Positions 57,068 through 64,000 of a DNA stretch of 64,000 bases are shown here, piece after piece. Location: positions 3,720,001 through 3,784,000 of the forward strand of contig NZ_JBFMVT010000002.1 in the NCBI RefSeq assembly GCF_040786275.1, given 5' to 3'. The notes under the pieces are model-generated. The model was not told where the DNA came from and did no database searches. It saw only the letters and a program-made list of their open reading frames with translations. This DNA comes from Buttiauxella gaviniae. Its GTDB lineage: Bacteria; Pseudomonadota; Gammaproteobacteria; Enterobacterales; Enterobacteriaceae. Positions within the stretch are counted from its first letter, which is position 1. Each line of letters begins with the position of its first letter. The translations under genes and the position numbers were made by a program.

Positions 57068-57560
57068 GCTCAGACGCTGGGGGCGTGAAGCCCTGGTCGC
57101 CGTGATGATTTTCATCACTATTGTTGTCGTGATGGATTGGTGGCGCGCGCCAACAATGCCAACCACATTTGACAGCACACCGATGCATACGCTTGATGGC
57201 AATGTGATCAGGCTGAGCACATTAAGCGATGAACGCCCGCTGCTGCTTTATTTCTGGGCGAGCTGGTGCGGTATATGCCGTTACACAACACCATCGGTCG
57301 CACAACTGGCGGAGGAAGGCGAAAATATCATGACTATCGCTTTACGTTCGGGGGAACCCAGGGACGTTACGCGCTGGCTTGAACATAAAAAATTTCAGCT
57401 TCCTGTGGTGAATGATGCCTCCGGGGAATTATCTCGCACCTGGCAAATAGGCGTCACGCCTACGCTGGTGGTGCTTTATAAAGGCGAAGTGGTTTCGTCT
57501 ACTACCGGTTGGACGAGCTACTGGGGCATGAAGCTGCGCCTGTGGTTTGCCGCTTTATAA
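57057..57560 (+). CDS. scsD: Membrane-tethered thioredoxin-like protein ScsD
   Basis: ScsD (167 residues) has an N-terminal membrane helix (ALVAVMIFITIVVVMDWW) and a periplasmic TlpA-like thioredoxin domain with ASWCGICR and the cis-Pro segment IGVTPTLVV. It completes the scsABCD group, which is present in Salmonella and several other enterics but absent from E. coli K-12. Confidence 0.92.
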   Translation: MKSKLRRWGREALVAVMIFITIVVVMDWWRAPTMPTTFDSTPMHTLDGNVIRLSTLSDERPLLLYFWASWCGICRYTTPSVAQLAEEGENIMTIALRSGEPRDVTRWLEHKKFQLPVVNDASGELSRTWQIGVTPTLVVLYKGEVVSSTTGWTSYWGMKLRLWFAAL

Positions 57561-57580
57561 TTCGCGAAAACCTGCCAATG

Positions 57581-57601
57581 TGCGCACCGCGATGGTGCGC
57601 A
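57581..57601. promoter_or_regulatory. NtrC binding site upstream of nac
   Basis: TGCGCACC-N5-GGTGCGCA is a perfect 8-base palindrome containing the full NtrC consensus GCACC-N5-GGTGC. Its centre lies about 150 bases upstream of the start predicted from the sigma-54 promoter. It may also serve as a weak hairpin after scsD. Confidence 0.85.
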
Positions 57602-57717
57602 CATACCTCTTATGGGGCATAAGAGAACCCTCGTTTCATTTTTATTTTTCAGCTCAATACATCGCTTCTGCTTATTATCCAGCCTGTTAGGGCATCTGGT
57701 CGGATGTTTCTCAAAAG

Positions 57718-57733
57718 TGGCAAGTATATTGCA
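57718..57733 (+). promoter_or_regulatory. Sigma-54 promoter of nac
   Basis: TGGCAAGTATATTGCA has the -24 GG and -12 GC doublets 12 bases apart and matches the sigma-54 consensus TGGCACG-N4-TTGCA at nearly all positions. Together with the upstream NtrC site it indicates nitrogen-limitation control of nac. Confidence 0.88.
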
Positions 57734-57790
57734 ACTCCCAGGAAGACATCACTGCCGAGACTGGCGTTGGCATTCCGTGTAGGAGGCAAA

Positions 57791-58708
57791 ATGAATTTAA
57801 GACGACTGAAGTACTTCGTGAAAATCGTCGATATTGGTAGCCTGACTCAGGCCGCAGAAGTGCTGCATATTGCGCAGCCGGCGCTGAGCCAGCAAGTTGC
57901 TACCCTTGAAGGTGAAATGGATCAGCAATTATTAATTCGCACTAAGCGCGGCGTTACGCCAACCGAAGCCGGGAAGATCCTTTATACCCATGCACGAACC
58001 ATATTACGTCAGTGTGAACAGGCACAATTAGCCGTTTGCAACGTGGGCCAAACTTTAGGCGGGCAAGTCTCTATTGGGCTGGCACCAGGGACTGCGGCTT
58101 CCTCCATCACCATGCCATTATTACAGGCAGTACGTGCGGAATTACCCGACGTGCTGGTCTATCTGCATGAGAACAGTAGTTCTGTCCTGAATGACAAGCT
58201 GTTAAGCGGCCAGCTTGACATGGCGGTCTTATATGACCGTTCTCCGACGGCGGGCATCATTAGCCAACCGTTGCTTAAAGAGGAGTTGTTTCTGGTCGGC
58301 ACCCGCGACTGTCCTGGACAGACAGTCGATCTCTGCGCGGTGGCCGAAATGAACCTATTCCTGCCGCGCGACTACAGCGCCGTACGTAAACGTGTCGACG
58401 AAGCCTTTTCGCTACGCCGCCTGACGGCAAAAATTACCGGTGAGATTGACTCTATTTCGACGCTGACTGCAGCTATTGCAAGCGGGATGGGCGTTACCGT
58501 ATTACCAGAGTCCGCGGCGCGAGCGCTAGTGAGTTCGGCAAACGGTTGGATGGCGCGAATCACCAGCCCATCTCTGAATTTACCGCTTTCGGTTAATTTG
58601 TCAGCACGCACTGGATTAAGCCCGCAAGCTCAGGCGGTAAAAGACATTCTGATGTCTTTGGTGGTTCGTCCGATGTCGGAAAATCGCGAGCTGCAGTTGG
58701 TCGGCTAA
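57791..58708 (+). CDS. nac: Nitrogen assimilation LysR-type regulator Nac
   Basis: Nac (305 residues) couples NtrC/sigma-54 signalling to sigma-70 genes for nitrogen use. The N-terminal helix-turn-helix (MNLRRLKYFVKIVDIGSLTQAAEVLHIAQPALSQQVATLE) is nearly identical to known Nac proteins. GTAGGAGGC before the ATG at 57791 sets the start; the frame extends 29 codons upstream across the sigma-54 promoter, which cannot be coding in that transcript. Confidence 0.95.
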   Translation: MNLRRLKYFVKIVDIGSLTQAAEVLHIAQPALSQQVATLEGEMDQQLLIRTKRGVTPTEAGKILYTHARTILRQCEQAQLAVCNVGQTLGGQVSIGLAPGTAASSITMPLLQAVRAELPDVLVYLHENSSSVLNDKLLSGQLDMAVLYDRSPTAGIISQPLLKEELFLVGTRDCPGQTVDLCAVAEMNLFLPRDYSAVRKRVDEAFSLRRLTAKITGEIDSISTLTAAIASGMGVTVLPESAARALVSSANGWMARITSPSLNLPLSVNLSARTGLSPQAQAVKDILMSLVVRPMSENRELQLVG

Positions 58709-58813
58709 TTCGCCTTATCGCTAAATAGAATAAGTTGCTGGTTTTTATTATTTGTTATCTCAGGGTTGCCACTTTAACAATAGTGTAAAGAACGGTAATG
58801 CCCCGGGGGCAAT

Positions 58814-59758
58814 GTGAACTTCCAGCAACTTAAAATTATCCGCGAGGCGGCCCGGCGGGACTATAACCTGACCGAAGTCGCCAATATGCTTTTCACTTCG
58901 CAATCTGGCGTCAGCCGACATATTCGCGAGCTGGAAGAAGAGCTCGGTATTGAGATCTTCATCCGCCGTGGTAAGCGTTTATTAGGTATGACGGAGCCGG
59001 GCAAAGCCCTGCTGGTGATTGCTGAACGCATCCTGAACGAAGCCAGCAATGTGCGGCGTTTAGCCGATGTGTTTACCAATGACACCAGCGGCGTGCTGAC
59101 CATTGCGACAACCCACACCCAGGCCCGCTATAGTCTGCCGACGGTGATCAAATCGTTCCGTACCTTGTTTCCTGAAGTGCGTCTGGAGCTTATCCAGGGC
59201 ACACCGCAGGAAATAGAGACGTTGTTGCATAACGGCACGGCGGATATCGGGATTGCCAGTGAGCGGCTGAGTACCGATCCTACCGTCGTCGCTTATCCGT
59301 GGTTTCGTTGGTACCACACATTACTGGTGCCGCGCGGCCATCCGTTAATTCACGCGAATCCTCTCACGCTCGATGATATTAGCCGCTGGCCGCTGATTAC
59401 CTACCGCCAGGGGATCACCGGACGCGCGCGTATTGATGAAGCGTTTTCACGGCGTGGACTAACGCCCGACATCGTTTTGAGCGCGCAAGATTCTGACGTA
59501 GTGAAGACCTACGTCGAACTGGGATTGGGCATTGGGCTGGTGGCGTTTCAGGCAAGCAGTGAAGAAGGGGAATTGGTCAGGCTGGATACCCGCCATCTCT
59601 TTGATGCCAACACCGTATGGCTCGGTTTGAAGCGCGGGCAGCTTCAGCGCAATTACGTCTGGCGTTTTATTGAACTCTGCAACCCCGAACTTTCCGTTGC
59701 CGATATCAAACGTCTGGCGCTGGAACCGGAAGAAACCGTGCTGGATTATCAAATCTGA
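58814..59758 (+). CDS. cbl: LysR-type sulfur regulator Cbl
   Basis: Cbl (314 residues) is a CysB-like activator of sulfonate and sulfate-ester use genes. Its N-terminus MNFQQLKIIREAARRDYNLTEVANMLFTSQSGVSRHIRELE and the effector-domain segment ITYRQGITGRARIDEAF match E. coli Cbl. The start is GTG after a GGGGGC stretch. It follows nac with a 105-base gap in the same order and direction as in E. coli. Confidence 0.95.
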   Translation: MNFQQLKIIREAARRDYNLTEVANMLFTSQSGVSRHIRELEEELGIEIFIRRGKRLLGMTEPGKALLVIAERILNEASNVRRLADVFTNDTSGVLTIATTHTQARYSLPTVIKSFRTLFPEVRLELIQGTPQEIETLLHNGTADIGIASERLSTDPTVVAYPWFRWYHTLLVPRGHPLIHANPLTLDDISRWPLITYRQGITGRARIDEAFSRRGLTPDIVLSAQDSDVVKTYVELGLGIGLVAFQASSEEGELVRLDTRHLFDANTVWLGLKRGQLQRNYVWRFIELCNPELSVADIKRLALEPEETVLDYQI

Positions 59759-59874
59759 TCCCTTTTTTACGGTTAAAGTGGCTCCATATGGGCTGTGAAA
59801 CGGGGTGATTTGCTCGAAGTGTGATCGGTGCGGTGTAAAATTCAGCAAACGAAACGCGGTGACGGAAAATTTCA

Positions 59875-59902
59875 TTGACTCACCGCGTCAGGTAAGTAGA
59901 AT
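59875..59902 (+). promoter_or_regulatory. Promoter of the glyW-cysT-leuZ tRNA operon
   Basis: TTGACT, a 16-base spacer and TAGAAT, followed by a GC-containing discriminator. The start would be about 70 bases before the tRNA-Gly gene. Confidence 0.7.
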
Positions 59903-59982
59903 GCAACGCATCGAACGGCAGCACAGCTTGCCAGAAGATAGTAAAATCAAATGATTAGCTTTAAGCTTCATTAAAAGATTTT

Positions 59983-60058
<76 letters not shown>

Positions 60059-60107
60059 AATTTTAGTAACAGAAATTCTGTTACAGCCTGCAAAGGTGAA
60101 AGGTTTT

Positions 60108-60181
60108 GGCGCGTTAGCAAAGCGGTTATGTAGCGGATTGCAAATCCGTCTAGTCCGGTTCGACTCCGGAACGCGCCTCCA
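60108..60181 (+). tRNA. cysT: tRNA-Cys (anticodon GCA)
   Basis: A 74-base cloverleaf starting GGCGCGTTAGCAAAGCG with anticodon loop ATTGCAAAT, T-loop TTCGACTCC and CCA end. It lies 49 bases after tRNA-Gly. Confidence 0.97.
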
Positions 60182-60193
60182 CTTTCTTCCCGA

Positions 60194-60280
60194 GCCCGGG
60201 TGGTGAAATCGGTAGACACAAGGGATTTAAAATCCCTCGGCGTACGCGCTGTGCGGGTTCAAGTCCCGCCCCGGGCACCA
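60194..60280 (+). tRNA. leuZ: tRNA-Leu (anticodon UAA)
   Basis: An 87-base class II tRNA starting GCCCGGGTGGTGAAATCGG with anticodon loop GATTTAAAATC, a long variable arm and CCA end. It reads UUA/UUG codons. Confidence 0.97.
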
Positions 60281-60321
60281 TGGGAATTAAAGAATAAAAT
60301 CAATGATAAGCAGTGTCGTGT

Positions 60322-60344
60322 AAACCACCTTCGGGTGGTTTTTT
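60322..60344 (+). terminator. Terminator of the tRNA operon
   Basis: AAACCACC-TTCG-GGTGGTTT hairpin with a stable UUCG tetraloop, followed by TTTT. Confidence 0.9.
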
Positions 60345-60488
60345 ATTGCCTGTAAATCGCCTTTCTTCATCTCCTACCTGTTACAATTTCCTTTTAGATT
60401 AATTTCACTGCACACCACTGTTTGCAGGTGACCGCAGCACTCTTTTGCTCATCCCGGCTAAAAAACCGAACCACTCAGGAGTCACAGT

Positions 60489-61073
60489 ATGAATCAAGGG
60501 CCGCTAAACGAAGAAGAACTGGAATGGTTGGATGACACGCTCACGAAATATGGCAGCGATGATTCCGTGCTGGATGTCTCCGAACTGGACGGCATGTTCA
60601 CCGCCATTCTCTCTGCACCGAAGAAAATTGAGCTTTCTCAGTGGCAAGCTGCCTTGTGGGGCGGTGACGATGGGCTCCCACGCTGGGAAAGTAAGCAAGA
60701 ACAGCAACGTTTTCAAGATCTTGCATTACAGCATATGAATGATATTGCCGAACGTCTGCTTGATGCCCCGGATCAGTTCGATCCGCTATTCGGTTATCGC
60801 GAAGTAGAAGGTAATGATTACACCATCGTTGAAGAGTGGTGCTTTGGTTATATGCGAGGTGTGGCGCTGGGTGAATGGTCAGCGCTGCCAGAGCAACTCA
60901 AACCTGCTCTGAAGGCGATTGCTCTTCACGGCGAAGAAGCCAATATCGCGAAACTCGAACAAATGAGCGAGCAGGAATATGAAGCCAGCCAGGAAGCGAT
61001 TGGTCCTGCGGCATTGCAGTTACACCAGTACTGGTTTGAGAAGCGTAAGGCTGATGCAAATACGCTGCATTAA
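60489..61073 (+). CDS. yecA: YecA-family protein lacking the C-terminal SEC-C motif
   Basis: A 194-residue protein matching E. coli YecA (UPF0149 family) from MNQGPLNEEELEWLDDTLTKY through TIVEEWCFGYMRGVALG to HQYWFEKRK. E. coli YecA is about 221 residues and ends in a zinc-binding SEC-C motif (GRNDPCPCGSGKKFK-like). Here translation stops after KADANTLH, and no such motif follows in any frame I can see. Whether this is a family variant or a local loss is unclear. The location after leuZ is as in E. coli. Confidence 0.9.
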   Translation: MNQGPLNEEELEWLDDTLTKYGSDDSVLDVSELDGMFTAILSAPKKIELSQWQAALWGGDDGLPRWESKQEQQRFQDLALQHMNDIAERLLDAPDQFDPLFGYREVEGNDYTIVEEWCFGYMRGVALGEWSALPEQLKPALKAIALHGEEANIAKLEQMSEQEYEASQEAIGPAALQLHQYWFEKRKADANTLH

Positions 61074-61417
61074 TTTTTACCTGTAGCCTCCTGACCCAGG
61101 CACTCAGGCAGATATTTTTCCCCTGCCTGAGTGCCTCAACACTTCTTGATTCACTCTTCCATTCGACTCATCTTTCAACCCCAACTGTTTCCTTATCTGA
61201 AAACAGCAGTGATAAACGCTGCTTAAATATCTGCAGTCAAAACAAATACCTAAAATGAATATCATTCATGTTTATTGGGAAATGAATGATATCTCACAAT
61301 TAGCAACAGTGCTTTTACAATTCCTAACAAACTGACCTCGCGTTCTTTACATTTATGATATAATCATGGTGGGAAAGGAAAGTAACAATAACGATAATTC
61401 AATGAATAACGAGTCTA
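61074..61417. other. Intergenic region before the exopolysaccharide genes
   Basis: About 340 bases. The left part holds a 14-base perfect inverted repeat (listed separately). The right part is AT-rich, with TATGATATAATC at about 61355-61366 that could serve as a -10 for the following operon. I see no gene. Confidence 0.6.
61098..61136. terminator. Long inverted repeat after yecA, probable terminator
   Basis: AGGCACTCAGGCAG and CTGCCTGAGTGCCT pair perfectly over 14 bases with an 11-base loop. There is no strong T-run after it, so it may end yecA transcripts through stability rather than as a classic terminator. Confidence 0.65.
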
Positions 61418-62836
61418 ATGATGCCGAGAAATTCTTTGAAATATACCCATGGAGGGTATCCAGCATTTATTAAGTTGGCAGATTTTATCTTTATTAACTC
61501 GATTTTAATATTGAGCGCCGTGCTGTTAGCCATCAAATCTACCACCATGGTTATCACACTTAGCGTTTTTTTCTCTACGACTTTCTTATTATTTGGTGAG
61601 TACACCAAACTTTATCTTCATAAACCGAAAAACTGGAGTGTCCGCGGCCAGTTACGTTTAATTTTATGCTCATTTTTGACGGTTGTATTCGTTGAGATTT
61701 TTAGATTTACAACGGATGACCTCGCGTCGTTGGGCTACCTGAGCGTATTTGAAAATAGCTTTTTTCCAGCAATACTGATTTGGTATGCCATTCCTATATT
61801 TTTACTCTATATACTCCATTTAACGATACTGAAGCATACAGCTAAAAAAAATTATCGCGTGGCAATCGTGGGCGTCACAGACAATGGTCTGGCGGCTGAA
61901 GAAGCGCTCATGAAAGAATATTCCAATATGAACCTGGATTTGGCTTTTTATGACGAGCGCGATGCTTCACGTTTCAGCGAGTTGATTCACCAAATAAAGA
62001 GCCCCTTTAAAGGGTCGGTAAGCGGGTTGGTTGAGGAAGCTAAAGCGGGGAGGGTAGATGAAATTTATATCGCCTTGCCGCTCGTTGCCCTGGAGCGAAT
62101 ACGCCATTTTTTGGCGGTGATGTCAGACACGACCGTCGACACCTATATCGTTCCGGACTTCAACTCGTACAGCACGCATATGTCGAAACTGCGCTCCATC
62201 GACAACCTGCAAACCATCAGCATCCTCAGTTCGCCGTTCGAAGGCTTTGGTTCCTTCATCAAGCGTGCCGAAGATTTGGTGCTGGGCAGCATTATTATGG
62301 TTCTCATCTCTTCGCTGCTGTTAGTGATTGGGATCGGTATCAAATTGACCTCACGCGGGCCGGTATTCTTCAAGCAAGACAGGTACGGCCTGAGCGGGCA
62401 AAAAATTAAAGTCTGGAAATTCCGCACCATGCGCGTGATGGAAAACGCTGACATGGTGGTACAGGCGACCAAAGACGATCCGCGCGTAACGCCTTTTGGG
62501 GCGTTTTTACGCCGCACATCGCTTGATGAGTTACCCCAGTTCTTTAACGTTTTGCAGGGTAGCATGTCGATAGTTGGCCCAAGGCCTCACGCGGTAACAC
62601 ATAACGAGCTTTATCGTAAGCAGGTGGAAAACTACATGATCCGCCACAAAGTTAAGCCCGGGATCACAGGATTAGCACAAATTAACGGTTATCGTGGCGA
62701 AATTGATGCACTTTATAAAATGGAAAAACGTGTTCAGTACGATATCGAATACATTCAAAACTGGTCGTTATGGCTGGATATAAAAATTATTATAAAAACC
62801 ATTTTCAAAGGATTTGTCGGGAAAAATGCATATTAA
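61418..62836 (+). CDS. Undecaprenyl-phosphate sugar phosphotransferase (WcaJ-like)
   Basis: A 472-residue polyprenyl-phosphate hexose-1-phosphate transferase that would prime exopolysaccharide synthesis. Four N-terminal membrane helices (about residues 15-120) precede a nucleotide-binding-like domain (NYRVAIVGVTDNG). A re-entrant helix follows, then the catalytic domain with KVWKFRTMRVME, RRTSLDELPQFFNVLQGSMSIVGPRP and GITGLAQINGYRGE, including the essential D-E pair. It is not part of a colanic acid cluster here. The stop overlaps the next gene by 11 bases, so the two are coupled. Confidence 0.92.
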   Translation: MMPRNSLKYTHGGYPAFIKLADFIFINSILILSAVLLAIKSTTMVITLSVFFSTTFLLFGEYTKLYLHKPKNWSVRGQLRLILCSFLTVVFVEIFRFTTDDLASLGYLSVFENSFFPAILIWYAIPIFLLYILHLTILKHTAKKNYRVAIVGVTDNGLAAEEALMKEYSNMNLDLAFYDERDASRFSELIHQIKSPFKGSVSGLVEEAKAGRVDEIYIALPLVALERIRHFLAVMSDTTVDTYIVPDFNSYSTHMSKLRSIDNLQTISILSSPFEGFGSFIKRAEDLVLGSIIMVLISSLLLVIGIGIKLTSRGPVFFKQDRYGLSGQKIKVWKFRTMRVMENADMVVQATKDDPRVTPFGAFLRRTSLDELPQFFNVLQGSMSIVGPRPHAVTHNELYRKQVENYMIRHKVKPGITGLAQINGYRGEIDALYKMEKRVQYDIEYIQNWSLWLDIKIIIKTIFKGFVGKNAY

Positions 62837-64000
62837 ATATATTATCGTCGCCGGTATCGTTTTATCCCAACCGGCCCTGGCAGACTTAACACCGAAATCT
62901 CATATCGGCTTTGCGGGTATCGATTTTCAAAGCAAAGTCGGTGTGAATTACGGCCATGATGATAATGTGACTTATCAGCCACATGATAACGATGCTGTGG
63001 GGTCAAACTTTATGAGTGTGACACCGGTATTAAGCATGCTTGGCGAACGATACCAGGACAAATACCTCTTAATGTATTCAGGTGATTATCGCAATTATAA
63101 TAGTGACTCTGCTGATAATTACGACGACCATTTCTTCCGTTTTAATGGCGCATGGCGCTATGGATTAATGCATGGCCTGATGTTGAATGTTGAAGATTCT
63201 CTCGGCCATGAAGAACGCGGGCGTGGCGTTACTGAAGGGTTTTTACCGCAGCAGTTTCAACAGTTTGGAATAGATTCCCCGCTCACCACTAACTTATTAA
63301 ATAGTGAGCTACGTTATAGTTACGGCGCGCCTGAAGGGCGTGGTAAAGCAGAAGTCGCTCTACTTTATAAAAAATTGCGCTTTGGTAATACGCAAGATGC
63401 GCAAAACACTGACGATGATTTTTACAATTACATTCGTGAGCAGGAGTGGCATGAAAATAGCCTCGTTGCGGAAATTTTTGACCAGTACACATCGCAAACC
63501 CGCTTCCGTTATAGCTTTATTACCAATCAGCGCCACTATGATAATGCGACGGAAAAAGACAGTAATGAATATTATTTGATTTATGGAATAAAATCCCAGC
63601 TTACGGGGAAAACCAACGTCGATATGAACGTCGCGTGGTTGTATAAAACATTTGAAAACAATCCCAACTCGCAGGATTTTAATGGGCTAAACTGGGATAT
63701 TCAGGGCGAGTGGAAACCGCTCAAACAGTCTATTTTTACAGCCCATACATCGCAGCGCATTAAAGACCCTTCAGAAGTGGGGGGATATATTCTGGTTTCG
63801 CAGTACGGTATTTCTTATCAACAATTTTGGTTAAATGAGCGTTTCTCTACCTTGTTCGATTATTCGTACACCACGGAAGACTATAAAAAGCAGGATAAGG
63901 ACAGAAACGACAAAGACGGTGTATTCACCTTCTCCATGAGTTATGACTTCAGACCTTCAGTTAATTTTGAATTGAAATATCAAATAGATACTTTGCGTTC
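62826..64000 (+). CDS. Outer-membrane beta-barrel protein of an exopolysaccharide locus (cut by window edge)
   Basis: The reading frame is open from the ATG at 62826 to the end of the window, 391 codons. It has a signal peptide (MHIKYIIVAGIVLSQPALAD) and alternating hydrophobic/polar strands rich in Tyr, Asp and Asn (YRNYNSDSADNYDDHFFRFNGAW, FDYSYTTEDYK), typical of a beta-barrel. It resembles the putative beta-barrel porin 2 family often encoded beside polysaccharide genes, and may let polymer out through the outer membrane. The start overlaps the preceding transferase gene. The C-terminus lies outside the window. Confidence 0.8.
   Translation, partial: MHIKYIIVAGIVLSQPALADLTPKSHIGFAGIDFQSKVGVNYGHDDNVTYQPHDNDAVGSNFMSVTPVLSMLGERYQDKYLLMYSGDYRNYNSDSADNYDDHFFRFNGAWRYGLMHGLMLNVEDSLGHEERGRGVTEGFLPQQFQQFGIDSPLTTNLLNSELRYSYGAPEGRGKAEVALLYKKLRFGNTQDAQNTDDDFYNYIREQEWHENSLVAEIFDQYTSQTRFRYSFITNQRHYDNATEKDSNEYYLIYGIKSQLTGKTNVDMNVAWLYKTFENNPNSQDFNGLNWDIQGEWKPLKQSIFTAHTSQRIKDPSEVGGYILVSQYGISYQQFWLNERFSTLFDYSYTTEDYKKQDKDRNDKDGVFTFSMSYDFRPSVNFELKYQIDTLR

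Overview
The window is chromosomal DNA from a motile member of the Enterobacteriaceae (order Enterobacterales). It carries the E. coli/Salmonella-type flagellar region III (fliR to fliE, fliT to fliC, fliA-fliZ) in the usual setting of rcsA, dsrA, dsrB, yodD, yedP, dgcQ, yodC, yedI, yedA and vsr on one side and tcyJ-dcyD-tcyL-tcyN, sdiA, yecF, uvrY, uvrC and pgsA on the other. Protein similarity to E. coli is high, but scsABCD, a complete flagellar cluster, a type VI secretion (T6SS) locus and an exopolysaccharide locus together show it is not E. coli K-12. The sequence alone does not fix the genus.

Bases 1-8966 (minus strand) are one end of a T6SS cluster: tssB, tssC, hcp, tssE, tssF, tssG, vgrG, a small unknown gene, a PAAR gene and the start of tssA, which runs off the left edge. 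Bases 8967-12400 are AT-rich accessory DNA. Reading away from tssB on the plus strand are three genes that look like toxin or effector enzymes: an unknown protein with an SGHYRP motif, a protein whose N-terminus closely matches the NAD-binding strand of cholera-toxin-type ADP-ribosyltransferases, and a papain/YopT-like cysteine protease. None has a signal peptide, and no immunity gene stands out. A minus-strand gene for a secreted unknown protein follows. This island ends at vsr, which here lacks its usual partner dcm. I regard the three genes as the most likely undescribed system in the window.

Bases 12742-19757 hold core housekeeping and regulatory genes, including the sRNA DsrA and the capsule regulator RcsA. 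Bases 19933-31179 carry an RcsAB box, fliRQPONMLKJIHGF on the minus strand (export gate, C-ring, ATPase complex, MS-ring) and divergent fliE. Bases 31234-36278 hold two accessory genes (a lipoprotein and a hexapeptide acyltransferase), yedF-yedE (sulfur handling), yedD and amyA. Bases 36382-41924 hold fliT-fliS-fliD, flagellin fliC, sigma-28 fliA and fliZ, with clear sigma-28 promoters for fliC and fliD. Bases 42011-45411 form the cystine uptake and D-cysteine desulfhydrase group. sdiA, yecF, uvrY, uvrC and pgsA follow.

Bases 50255-59758 sit between pgsA and the glyW-cysT-leuZ tRNA operon, which are adjacent in E. coli K-12. This block has two identical tRNA-Asn genes flanking an M24 aminopeptidase and amn, then the copper/redox operon scsABCD, then nac (with a recognisable NtrC site and sigma-54 promoter) and cbl. 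After the tRNA operon come a shortened yecA and the beginning of an exopolysaccharide operon: a WcaJ-type priming transferase and an outer-membrane beta-barrel protein cut off by the right edge.
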